From assembly GCA_017478965.1 (NCBI GenBank), contig JAFVCV010000013.1:1-64000 (forward strand): 64,000 bases of DNA, in the 5' to 3' direction. How positions within the stretch are numbered: position 1 is the stretch's first letter; every line of letters starts with the position of its first letter. The notes beneath the pieces were generated by a model. That model was not told the DNA's origin. It ran no database searches and was given only the letters and a program-made list of their open reading frames with translations. Source of the DNA: Ruminococcus sp. GTDB taxonomy: Bacteria > Bacillota > Clostridia > Oscillospirales > Ruminococcaceae. Of this stretch, positions 54,219-62,228 are shown in pieces. The position numbers were made by a program, and so were the translations under genes.

Positions 54219-55205
54219 ATGATAATGAATTCATTGTGCGCACTTGCCCTTGGGTTTGCGCTGGATATGATATTCGGGGACCCGGACAGGAAATATTACC
54301 CTGTCAGGCTGGTGAAAAGGCTGGTAAGGAACCTGGAAAAAATGCTCAGACAGGCCTATGCGGACACCCCTGAGGCGCAGAACATGGCCGGGGTCATGCT
54401 GGTGGTGATAACGCTGCTGATAACCGTGGGCATAACGGTGACGGTGATGATAATATGCTATAAGATAAACGTGGTGCTGGGCATAGTCTTTGAGGGACTG
54501 CTGTGCTGGTTCTCCCTTTCGGGAAAGTATCTTAGCACCGATCTTCAGTCGGTGTTCAGGGCGGCCAAGGCTCAGAACACGGAATCGGTACACCGCTATC
54601 TGAAACGGTTCACTGACAGAGACGTGGAGGGCCTAGGGCTTGAAGACTGCATAAAATGTGCCATAGAAGAGGGCGCAGAAAATACGGTGGATTGGGTCAT
54701 AGGACCTATATTCTGGACCATGCTCCTTGGGGGAGCGGGAGGTTTTTTTTGCAGAGTAATAAATATAATGGATAACGAGGTGGGCTTTCGCAGCGAGGAA
54801 TTCGAGCACATCGGCAAGGTGGCGGCAAAGCTGGACGATGTGGTGATGTTTCTGCCCGCAAGGCTGGGAGCTTTGCTGATGAGGCTTGACACGGCATTTT
54901 TAAAGCTTGACAGCAAGGGCGCCGCCGAGGTCTACAGCAGGGACCGCAAAAAGTCCCCCAGCCCAAATTCAGGTCACCCTATGGCGGTCTGCGCCGGTGC
55001 GCTGAACATTGAGCTTGGCAGTGATGAATACTATGGAGGCAGGGTCCTGAAAAAGCCCCGTATAGGCGACAGCTACAGAAAAGCCGGAGCGGACGAGATA
55101 TTCTGGACACAGCAGCTGATGATAGGTTCGGAGGCCATGGTCATGATAACGGCGGTGATAGTCAGGGTGGTCGTATATATTGCGTACCTGGGCTTGATAA
55201 AATAA
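54219..55205 (+). CDS. cobD: CobD/CbiB-like adenosylcobinamide-phosphate synthase family protein
   Basis: 328 residues from the ATG at 54219, seven bases after GAGG (an ATG at 54213 is too close). Membrane protein with LDMIFGDPD at the start, EEGAENTVDWVIGPIFWTMLLGG, INIMDNEVGFRSEEFEHIGKVAAKLDDVVMFLPARL read in order, and PNSGHPMAVCAGAL. CobD attaches aminopropanol phosphate to cobyrinate in B12 synthesis. Here the usual HPVR near the N-terminus is YPVR, and no other cobalamin gene is present, so the exact reaction is uncertain. Confidence 0.8.
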   Translation: MIMNSLCALALGFALDMIFGDPDRKYYPVRLVKRLVRNLEKMLRQAYADTPEAQNMAGVMLVVITLLITVGITVTVMIICYKINVVLGIVFEGLLCWFSLSGKYLSTDLQSVFRAAKAQNTESVHRYLKRFTDRDVEGLGLEDCIKCAIEEGAENTVDWVIGPIFWTMLLGGAGGFFCRVINIMDNEVGFRSEEFEHIGKVAAKLDDVVMFLPARLGALLMRLDTAFLKLDSKGAAEVYSRDRKKSPSPNSGHPMAVCAGALNIELGSDEYYGGRVLKKPRIGDSYRKAGADEIFWTQQLMIGSEAMVMITAVIVRVVVYIAYLGLIK

Positions 55206-55220
55206 CAGAGAAAAATAATA

Positions 55221-55247
55221 AAGGGCGGACGGAGGTCCTGCCCTTTT
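55221..55247 (+). terminator. terminator between cobD and copA
   Basis: AAGGGC-GGAC (55221-55230) pairs with GTCC-t-GCCCTT (55235-55245) with one bulge, then TTTTC. Confidence 0.75.
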
Positions 55248-55282
55248 CTGATAGGCGAAAGCATAGAAAGTTGATGGGTATA

Positions 55283-57796
55283 ATGGAACAATACAATGTA
55301 ACGGGAATGAGCTGTGCGGCTTGCAGTGCAAGAGTGGAAAAGGCAGTCAGAGCAGTACCGGGAGTGGAGAGCTGTGCGGTGAGTCTGCTGACCAATTCCA
55401 TGAGCGTGGAGGGCAGCGCAAGGAATGAGGAAGTAATAAAGGCAGTGGAAAATGCGGGCTACGGAGCGTCGGTGAAGGGCGAAGAGAGCTCCGCCGGGGA
55501 CGGGAACAGCCTGGAGGACAGGGAGACTCCCCTGCTGAAAAAAAGGCTCATCGCTTCGCTGATACTTCTATTGCCGCTGATGTATATGAGCATGGGGCAT
55601 ATGATGTGGGGCTGGCCGCTGCCCGTCTTCTTTGAAGGAAACCATGTTGCAATGGGCCTGGCGGAGCTGCTGCCGGCGGCAATGGTGATGGTCATAAACC
55701 AGAGATTTTTCATAAACGGCGCTAAAGGACTTATACACAGGTCCCCCAATATGGATACCCTGGTAGCTATGGGATCCGGAGTCTCGTTTTTGTGGAGCGT
55801 ATATGTGCTGTTCAGAATGACCGGGGCAGCCGCACAGGGCAATGAGGAGCTTTGCGAAAAGCTCATGATGGATCTCTACTTTGAGTCCGCCGCAATGATA
55901 GTCACTCTGATAACCGTGGGAAAAATGCTGGAGGCCAGGTCCAAGGGCAAGACCACGGACGCTCTGAAAGGTCTGATGAAGCTTTCACCAAAGACCGCAG
56001 TGGTGATAAGAAACGGGAATGAGGAAAAGGTCGGGGTGGAAAAGGTCCGTGTGGGGGACATTTTCGTGGTAAGGCCCGGGGAGAGCATACCTGTGGACGG
56101 TACAGTCATAGAGGGCGAGAGCGCAGTGGACGAAAGTGCTCTGACAGGTGAGAGCGTCCCGGCGGACAAAATTGTGGGCAGCGAAGTCAGTGCAGCCACC
56201 ATCAACCGCAGCGGATTTTTGAAATGCAAAGCGGTAAAGGTGGGTGAGGACACAGCAATTTCCCAGATAATAAAGATGGTAAGCGATGCTGCTGCCACCA
56301 AGGCACCTATAGCAAAGATCGCAGACCGTGTTTCCGGCATCTTCGTCCCTGCGGTCATCGGCATAGCGGCGCTGACCCTCGTCATCTGGCTTGCAGTTGG
56401 GCAGAGCGCAGGCTATGCTCTGGCAAGAGCCATATCAGTCCTTGTGATAAGCTGCCCATGCGCACTGGGGCTTGCGACTCCGGTAGCCATAATGGTGGGC
56501 AGTGGAGTAGGGGCAAAAAACGGTATACTATTCAAGACAGCCTCCTCCCTGGAAACTACCGGAAGAGTGCAGATCGCTGTTCTTGACAAAACGGGGACCA
56601 TCACTAAGGGAGAGCCTGCGGTGACAGATATTGTTCCACGTGGAACATTCACAGAGGAACAGCTGCTGAAGACCGCTTACGGGCTGGAGATAAAGAGCGA
56701 GCACCCTCTTGCCGGAGCTGTTTGCAGGTATGCCGAGGAGAAGGGCATGAGGCCTGATGAGGTGGAGGGCTTTGAGGCTCTGGCAGGCAGCGGGCTCAGG
56801 GGTATCTGTCATGGCAGGGAGCTGTCCGCAGGGAGCATCAGGTTCATCGAAACTGTGGCCAAGGTGGACGATGACGTTAGTCAGACCGCTGACAGGCTTT
56901 CCGAGGAGGGCAAGACTCCCCTGCTCTTCGCAGCAGGAGGTGAGCTGATAGGGCTTATCGCAGTGGCGGACGTTATCAAGGAGGACAGTCCTGAAGCCAT
57001 TGAGAACCTTAAAAAAATGGGTGTAAAGGTGGTTATGCTCACCGGAGACAATGAGAAGACCGCTAAGGCCATCGGCGCTCAGGTGGGGGTCGATAAGGTC
57101 ATTGCAGGAGTCCTGCCTGGGGGCAAGGAGAGCGTTGTCAGAAAATTGCAGAAACAGGGCCGGGTGGCCATGGTGGGCGACGGTATCAACGATGCGCCTG
57201 CTCTTACTAGGGCGGACATCGGTATCGCAGTCGGGGCCGGCACTGATGTGGCTATAGATGCGGCAGATGTCGTACTTATGAAGAGCAGTCTGCGGGACGT
57301 TCCCGCAGCTATACAGCTCAGCAGGGGGACCATCAGGAATATCCATGAGAACCTGTTCTGGGCATTTATCTACAACGTGATCGGCATACCCCTTGCGGCC
57401 GGAGCTTACATCAAGCTCTTCGGGTGGGAGCTAAAGCCCATGTTCGGTGCAGCTGCTATGAGTCTGTCGAGCTTTTGCGTGGTAACGAACGCTCTGCGGC
57501 TGAACTTTCTAAAAATATACGACCGTGAGAAATACCGCCCGGCGAAGGACAGTCTGTCTGAACTTGAAGAACTAAGCGCAGACAGGGGCTTTTCTCACAC
57601 GCTGAAGATCAAGGGCATGATGTGCCACCACTGCGAAGCAGCGGTGAAGAGCGCTCTGGAGGCCTTTGAGGAGGTGGAGGAGGTCACTGCGGACTTTGAA
57701 AAGGGCACGGCAGTAATGAAGCTCAATGCTCCTCTTTCCCATCTTGAGGAGATGAAAAAGGCAGTAAAGGACAAGGGCTATAGGATCGTAAAATAA
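55283..57796 (+). CDS. copA: copper-exporting P-type ATPase
   Basis: 837 residues. N-terminal heavy-metal domain with MSCAAC (9-14), P1B membrane helices with the SCPCALGLATP metal motif, TGES actuator loop, phosphorylation motif DKTGTIT, and GDGINDAPAL. A second heavy-metal domain with MMCHHC lies at the C-terminus, which is unusual because copper ATPases mostly stack these domains at the front. The enzyme pumps Cu+ out of the cell. The start lacks a clear ribosome site. A parS sequence lies in frame in the coding region, where it reads V-P-R-G-T. Confidence 0.94.
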   Translation: MEQYNVTGMSCAACSARVEKAVRAVPGVESCAVSLLTNSMSVEGSARNEEVIKAVENAGYGASVKGEESSAGDGNSLEDRETPLLKKRLIASLILLLPLMYMSMGHMMWGWPLPVFFEGNHVAMGLAELLPAAMVMVINQRFFINGAKGLIHRSPNMDTLVAMGSGVSFLWSVYVLFRMTGAAAQGNEELCEKLMMDLYFESAAMIVTLITVGKMLEARSKGKTTDALKGLMKLSPKTAVVIRNGNEEKVGVEKVRVGDIFVVRPGESIPVDGTVIEGESAVDESALTGESVPADKIVGSEVSAATINRSGFLKCKAVKVGEDTAISQIIKMVSDAAATKAPIAKIADRVSGIFVPAVIGIAALTLVIWLAVGQSAGYALARAISVLVISCPCALGLATPVAIMVGSGVGAKNGILFKTASSLETTGRVQIAVLDKTGTITKGEPAVTDIVPRGTFTEEQLLKTAYGLEIKSEHPLAGAVCRYAEEKGMRPDEVEGFEALAGSGLRGICHGRELSAGSIRFIETVAKVDDDVSQTADRLSEEGKTPLLFAAGGELIGLIAVADVIKEDSPEAIENLKKMGVKVVMLTGDNEKTAKAIGAQVGVDKVIAGVLPGGKESVVRKLQKQGRVAMVGDGINDAPALTRADIGIAVGAGTDVAIDAADVVLMKSSLRDVPAAIQLSRGTIRNIHENLFWAFIYNVIGIPLAAGAYIKLFGWELKPMFGAAAMSLSSFCVVTNALRLNFLKIYDREKYRPAKDSLSELEELSADRGFSHTLKIKGMMCHHCEAAVKSALEAFEEVEEVTADFEKGTAVMKLNAPLSHLEEMKKAVKDKGYRIVK
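56632..56647. other. parS site inside copA
   Basis: TGTTCCACGTGGAACA, a perfect 16-bp palindrome. It is one of four parS sites in the window and is embedded in the copA reading frame. Confidence 0.9.
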
Positions 57797-57799
57797 AAA

Positions 57800-57815
57800 T
57801 GTTCCACGTGGAACA
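57800..57815. other. parS site after copA
   Basis: TGTTCCACGTGGAACA, four bases past the copA stop codon and just before the shared terminator. Confidence 0.93.
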
Positions 57816-57820
57816 ATAAA

Positions 57821-57845
57821 GGCTCCCTTTTTCAGGGAGCCTTTG
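57821..57845. terminator. bidirectional terminator between copA and the CAP lipoprotein gene
   Basis: GGCTCCCT (57821-57828) and AGGGAGCC (57834-57841) around TTTTC, with TTTG on the right and AATAAA on the left. Confidence 0.75.
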
Positions 57846-57856
57846 TTGTTTGCTTT

Positions 57857-59131
57857 TTAAACGTCCGGCACATAGGTGTCGTTGAAGAGAAGAACTTCCC
57901 AGTAAACGCTGCTGCCGTCCTTCTCACAGGCTGCGGAAAGGTATTTCATCTTTGGGTCAAGCAGGACGCTTCGGTTGTCCTCAGTACACATCAGCTTTTC
58001 AAAAAGCTCAGTAACGCTCTCACTTGTGGACTTTGCGATGCACTCACCGCTGTGCCACCAAAGCTCTCCCACGTCTATTGCTGTAACATATTCGCTGCCC
58101 TCGGGCCTGGTGTGGCTGAAATCCTCCTTCAGCTCCCCTGCCCTTACTGCGGCAGCGCTGTCCAGCAGTTCCAGACCGTATAACTCTTCCAGACCGTACT
58201 GCCTTCTGACGTGGTTGATATTCTCTAGCATATCCCTTGTCTGGGAAGATATATTTTCATTATCTGTGTTCACATCGCCGTAATTGATAGGCGGAGCGCA
58301 GGGCTGGATAACTCCTTTAGGGTCCGGGTCCGAAACCGCTGGCAGCTGATGATCGTCCCCGAAGCCCTTAGGTACCAGTTCGCTGCCGTCAATGTAGACC
58401 ACGTAATCCCAGTCGATATAGAAGCTGTTGCCGTTGAGCATGAAAACATTATAGAAAAGTCCGTCGTCAACGCCTTCCACATAAAAACCATTATCGTCAG
58501 CCTCTACTCTGACATTCTCACCGGAACCTTCCTTCAAGGTACACTTGTTGACTATCTTGCCGTCACTGTCCCTGAGTCTGTATTTTCCCCTTGCGGTACA
58601 TTCCACTACATATTCTTCATTGAGCCTGTAGGCAGAAAAAGAAGTCTGCCGGTATTCCACTGGGCTGCTGTCAAAATAAAGCTTGTCTCCCACCAGCTGG
58701 ATAAGATGTCTGTTGACCACAAAGCTGTCGGTATTGATACCGTCGCTTTTGATATCCAGCCCCTTGTCATCAAGGCTCAGGGTTATCAGATGTCCCCCGT
58801 CGTCAGTGACGCTCAGTTCCGGTGAATTCTTCCCTTGCTTTATAAGGCCGTAGCCTCCGAAACGGTCCGCAAAGATCAGGTCCTGCTCACCAAAGCTGAC
58901 CTGTCCGCAGCTCAGCTCAGGCACCGCCGGGGCCAGGACTACCTTGATCTTCTCCTCAGAGCCTTCCGCTGTCCCCGGTATCCCGCTGTTTTCAGAACTT
59001 CCCTGTCCTCCGCCGTTCACTTCTTTATTGCTGTTTTCATTGTTCTCGGACCCCGAGCAGCCCACTGTTATAAGTGCGGCGGCAGTCAGAAAAGCAATGG
59101 AAAGCTTGTTCAAAAGCTTTATCTTTGTCAT
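57857..59131 (-). CDS. lipoprotein with C-terminal CAP/SCP domain
   Basis: 424 residues. The signal peptide ends in a lipobox ITVGC (C25), then a Ser/Asn/Gly-rich linker (to about 60). The middle region is beta-rich and unassigned. The last 125 residues match the CAP (SCP/PR-1-like) fold: ENINHVRRQYGLEEL, AAAVRAGELKEDFSHTRPEG, GECIAKSTSESV and YWEVLLF. CAP domains of bacteria are extracellular and of mixed function. GGAGAGGG precedes the ATG. Confidence 0.8.
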   Translation of the reverse strand: MTKIKLLNKLSIAFLTAAALITVGCSGSENNENSNKEVNGGGQGSSENSGIPGTAEGSEEKIKVVLAPAVPELSCGQVSFGEQDLIFADRFGGYGLIKQGKNSPELSVTDDGGHLITLSLDDKGLDIKSDGINTDSFVVNRHLIQLVGDKLYFDSSPVEYRQTSFSAYRLNEEYVVECTARGKYRLRDSDGKIVNKCTLKEGSGENVRVEADDNGFYVEGVDDGLFYNVFMLNGNSFYIDWDYVVYIDGSELVPKGFGDDHQLPAVSDPDPKGVIQPCAPPINYGDVNTDNENISSQTRDMLENINHVRRQYGLEELYGLELLDSAAAVRAGELKEDFSHTRPEGSEYVTAIDVGELWWHSGECIAKSTSESVTELFEKLMCTEDNRSVLLDPKMKYLSAACEKDGSSVYWEVLLFNDTYVPDV

Positions 59132-59185
59132 ATATCCCTCTCCTTAGAGTATCCAGAAAATATCCATAAACCGAATATCAACAAT

Positions 59186-59214
59186 ATTATACTCTTATTG
59201 GAGAGATTTGTCAA
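59186..59214 (-). promoter_or_regulatory. sigma-A promoter for the CAP lipoprotein gene
   Basis: On the minus strand TTGACA (59209-59214), a 17-base spacer and TATAAT (59186-59191), a perfect consensus. The -35 lies just past the noc-like stop codon at 59225. Confidence 0.85.
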
Positions 59215-59224
59215 GAGCAGTCTC

Positions 59225-60124
59225 CTACTCCTCCCGGGCTGTCTCCTCCTCTCTGGTCTCCTGTGAGGAAGGAATCCGGATAATATACTCGATATGGTCC
59301 TCATGATCTATACGTTCAGCATCGGCTTCCACCCCGGCCATTCTGATAACGTCCAGAGCCTTGTTAACAGAATTGAAAAACAGCCTGATGTCTTTCAGCA
59401 TGACCGAACGCTTCCGATAGCTGTCAGCACGGGCCTTTTCTCTTTCGAGCCGGGCAATGTATTTTTCCGTGGCTTCAACGGTCCAGTGGCCTTGTATCAT
59501 TTTGTTGAGTATATCCAGACGCAGCTCGGTCTGCTCCACCTTCAGGAGTGCCCTGGCGTGGCGCTCTGTCAGTCCGTTGGCGCATATCATTTTCTGTTCG
59601 GCATCGGTAAGTTTCAGAAGGCGGAGCTTGTTGGCTACGGTGGACCTGGCCAGACCCAGTCTCAGGCTGACCTCTTCTCTGGATAGCTCACCGCTTTCAA
59701 GAAGTGCGGCGATAGCGTTGGCCTCTTCAAAACAGTTCAGATCTGAGCGCTGCAAATTTTCCACCAATGCCAGTACCGCCGACCTGACGCTGTCAGCATC
59801 TATAACTATACACGGCACCGACCTGAGCCCTGCCAGCTTTGCCGCTCTCAGCCGCCTTTCTCCTGATATCAGCTCAAAGCCTTCCTCGCCTCGCCTGACG
59901 GTCAGCGGCTGAACGATGCCGTTCTGCGATATGCTTTTCGCCAGCCCCGTCAGTTCCTCCGTGGAAAAGTAACGCCGTGGCTGTGAGGGGTTGGGGCTTA
60001 TCTCGGTTATGTGGATATCTACCACTCGTCCAAGCTCTATGGGCGGGTCCGACCGAAGGTGCAGGTCCCCTACCTCCGTTGTCTCGATAAATGCCTTTGT
60101 GAGTATGCCGCTGAGTTTTCCCAT
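59225..60124 (-). CDS. noc: ParB-family protein, Noc-like nucleoid-occlusion factor
   Basis: 299 residues. The CTP-binding ParB N-domain has GERRLRAAKLAG and ENLQRSDLN; a helix-turn-helix (EEVSLRLGLARSTVANKLRLLKL) follows, then a dimer domain and an acidic tail. At the four positions that separate ParB from Noc specificity (R/T/A/G against Q/K/K/R in Caulobacter numbering 173, 179, 184, 201) it reads R, K, K, R: three Noc-type and one ParB-type. Noc shields the nucleoid from division. No amphipathic N-terminus like that of Bacillus Noc is obvious. AAGGAGGTC precedes the ATG. Confidence 0.8.
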   Translation of the reverse strand: MGKLSGILTKAFIETTEVGDLHLRSDPPIELGRVVDIHITEISPNPSQPRRYFSTEELTGLAKSISQNGIVQPLTVRRGEEGFELISGERRLRAAKLAGLRSVPCIVIDADSVRSAVLALVENLQRSDLNCFEEANAIAALLESGELSREEVSLRLGLARSTVANKLRLLKLTDAEQKMICANGLTERHARALLKVEQTELRLDILNKMIQGHWTVEATEKYIARLEREKARADSYRKRSVMLKDIRLFFNSVNKALDVIRMAGVEADAERIDHEDHIEYIIRIPSSQETREEETAREE

Positions 60125-60245
60125 TTTTTTGACCTCCTTTGCTGTCCATTAAATGATATCATATCTCCCCCGCCAGGGCCACACTTTTATGGAAAGAATT
60201 TTTCGGGCCAAAGTCCTGAAACTCATCATTTTTTCTCCCGTTTTT

Positions 60246-60278
60246 CCACAAGCCGACTGTGTTTGCATCGGCTTGTGG
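60246..60278. other. perfect 11-bp inverted repeat beside parS
   Basis: CCACAAGCCGA (60246-60256) and TCGGCTTGTGG (60268-60278) with an 11-base loop, 14 bases left of parS. There is no T-tract. It may be an operator or a hairpin in the noc-like leader RNA. Confidence 0.6.
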
Positions 60279-60292
60279 CGTCCGGTGCCGAA

Positions 60293-60308
60293 TGTTCCAC
60301 GTGAAACA
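60293..60308. other. parS site between the noc-like and parA genes
   Basis: TGTTCCACGTGAAACA, identical to a common Bacillus parS form. Confidence 0.95.
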
Positions 60309-60431
60309 TTTCAGGCAGAGAAAAAAATTTGCAAAAGGGGCTTTTCAAATGGTGAAATATGTTGTATAATATAAAGAGCGGCCATACAGCGCCGTCGGAT
60401 ATTCGGATATATGAATAAGGAATGATGATAA

Positions 60432-61205
60432 ATGGGAAAAATAATTGCCGTCTCCAACCAGAAGGGCGGCGTGGGAAAGTCCACAACGGTCTGCAACCTT
60501 GCTGCGGTGTTCGGGGCAAGGGGCAAAAAGGTGCTGATAGTGGATTTTGACCCTCAGGGGAACACTACCACCAGTTATGGTATACAGAAAAGGGCTAACA
60601 ACAATATACGGGACGTTCTTATGGGGGACTGCTCACTGAGCCGGGCGGTATGTCCGACGGATTTCATGGGAGTTAGCGTGGTGCCGACGACTCAGAAACT
60701 GGCTGACACCTCTATCCAGCTCATAAATGTAAAGGACAGAGCAAGACAGCTCAGAGAGTGTCTCAAAGACGCCAGGGAGTTTTACGACTACATTTTTATA
60801 GACTGTCCGCCAACACTGGATATGTTGACCATCAATGCTCTGGTAGCGGCAGATTCGGTGCTCATACCTCTGCAATGCGAGTTTCTGTCACTGGAGGGAC
60901 TGGTGGAACTGCACAATACCATTAAAAAGGTAAGGGATACATGGAACCATGGATTATATGTGGAGGGGATCCTATTTACCATGTGTGTGGAAAGATATAA
61001 GATAACCGGACAGATAATCAGCGAGGTCAAGAAACATTTTCCCAAGGAGGTCTTTTCCACCACTATACCGAGAAACGTGGCTCTCTCCGAGGCTCCGAGC
61101 TTTGGCCAGCCTGCGATGTACTACGACAAGAAAGCAAAGGGCTCAAAGGCTTATGAGGAACTTGCCCGGGAAATGGTCAAAAGGGAAAAGAAGAGGAATA
61201 AATAA
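60432..61205 (+). CDS. parA: chromosome-partitioning ATPase ParA (Soj)
   Basis: 257 residues. Deviant Walker A KGGVGKSTT (residues 11-19), Walker A' DFDPQGN, and Walker B FIDCPPTLD. ParA binds DNA non-specifically as an ATP dimer and drives segregation with ParB; in Bacillus, Soj also controls DnaA. Followed by a parS and parB. Confidence 0.96.
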   Translation: MGKIIAVSNQKGGVGKSTTVCNLAAVFGARGKKVLIVDFDPQGNTTTSYGIQKRANNNIRDVLMGDCSLSRAVCPTDFMGVSVVPTTQKLADTSIQLINVKDRARQLRECLKDAREFYDYIFIDCPPTLDMLTINALVAADSVLIPLQCEFLSLEGLVELHNTIKKVRDTWNHGLYVEGILFTMCVERYKITGQIISEVKKHFPKEVFSTTIPRNVALSEAPSFGQPAMYYDKKAKGSKAYEELAREMVKREKKRNK

Positions 61206-61219
61206 TGTTCCACGTGGAA
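61204..61219. other. parS site between parA and parB
   Basis: TGTTCCACGTGGAACA overlaps the last base region of the parA stop and precedes the parB ribosome site. Confidence 0.93.
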
Positions 61220-61250
61220 CAATTTGACGTAATACGGACGAAAGGATAAA

Positions 61251-62159
61251 ATGATGGGTAAAAAAGACAGAATGGGGAAGGGCCTGGATTCGCTCTTTTC
61301 CGACAACAGCATAGAAGAATTCGACAGCGGTGAGGAGGGTGCGGTCAGCTCGGTGAAGATCTCGCTGCTGGAGCCTAATAAGGGACAGCCCAGGACCAAA
61401 TTCGATGAGGATAAGCTTGGCGAGCTGGCGGACAGTATCAGGGAAAACGGCGTTTTACAGCCCATACTGGTCAGGCCGTTAGATAACGGGGGATATCAGA
61501 TAGTGGCCGGGGAACGGCGTTGGAGGGCCGCAAGGATAGCGGGGCTTTCTGAGGTGCCGGTGTTCATAAAGGAACTGAGCGATAAGCAGACCATGCAGAT
61601 GGCTATTATCGAGAATATCCAGCGGCAGGACCTTTCGCCTCTGGAGGAAAGCGCTGCTTATCAGAGCCTTATGGATAATTATGGCATGACCCAGCAGCAG
61701 GTGGCTGAGGCTGTGGGAAAGTCAAGGTCAGCGGTGGCGAATTCTGTCAGGCTGCTGAGCCTCTGCGATGAGGTCAAGGAGATGGTGGATTCCGGGGAGC
61801 TTTCTGCCGGCCACGCCAAGGTCCTTGCAGGACTGAGTGAGCCGGACCAGATAGACCTGGCCGCCCAGGTCAGCGACATGGGCCTGACTGTCAGACAGCT
61901 GGAAATGATGGCTGCCGAGACGAACAAACCTAAAAGCCCTTACAATAAGGAGGAGATGGACAAGCTCCTCAAAGGCTCTGTCAGACAGAGCCGGCCCTTC
62001 TTGAAGGAGTTTGAGCTTGCCGTAAATACCACTTCCAATATCAAGGTCAAGACCCATTCCGAGAAGGACGGAGGAGTCCGCCTTGATCTGAAGATCGGCA
62101 AGGAAATGGATATCCAGGCCGTCCTGAGCAGCATCGCTGAGTTTCTGAAAGACTATTGA
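61251..62159 (+). CDS. parB: chromosome-partitioning protein ParB (Spo0J)
   Basis: 302 residues. The CTP-binding domain has NGVLQPILVRPL, GERRWRAARIAG and IENIQRQDLSPLEE, and the helix-turn-helix has MTQQQVAEAVGKSRSAVANSVRLL. At the four ParB/Noc specificity positions it reads R, S, S, G, that is ParB-like at the key first and last. A C-terminal dimerisation domain ends the chain. It loads at parS and slides as a CTP clamp. ATG at 61251 or 61254, both served by AAAGGA. Confidence 0.96.
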   Translation: MMGKKDRMGKGLDSLFSDNSIEEFDSGEEGAVSSVKISLLEPNKGQPRTKFDEDKLGELADSIRENGVLQPILVRPLDNGGYQIVAGERRWRAARIAGLSEVPVFIKELSDKQTMQMAIIENIQRQDLSPLEESAAYQSLMDNYGMTQQQVAEAVGKSRSAVANSVRLLSLCDEVKEMVDSGELSAGHAKVLAGLSEPDQIDLAAQVSDMGLTVRQLEMMAAETNKPKSPYNKEEMDKLLKGSVRQSRPFLKEFELAVNTTSNIKVKTHSEKDGGVRLDLKIGKEMDIQAVLSSIAEFLKDY

Positions 62160-62162
62160 CCC

Positions 62163-62191
62163 TTGACAAACGGACAAAACAGTGGTATGCT
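62163..62191 (+). promoter_or_regulatory. sigma-A promoter for serS
   Basis: TTGACA (62163-62168), a 17-base spacer and TATGCT (62186-62191). The leader is only about 35 bases, so there is no T-box. Confidence 0.78.
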
Positions 62192-62228
62192 GTTCTTATG
62201 ATAAATTCTAGATAAAGGAGTATTTTTT

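Larger units (their letters stand above)
60125..60431. other. divergent control region of noc-like and parA genes
   Basis: 307 bases holding the hairpin at 60246, the parS at 60293 and a parA promoter with a good -10 (TATAAT 60365-60370) but weak -35 (TTTTCA 60342-60347). The noc-like promoter is not clear. parS between them allows ParB or the Noc-like protein to bind at both promoters. Confidence 0.6.

Noticed and set aside
61251-61300. Overlapping parB start choice as a possible second product
   Set aside because: The two adjacent ATG codons differ by one residue and share one ribosome site; no biological difference is expected.
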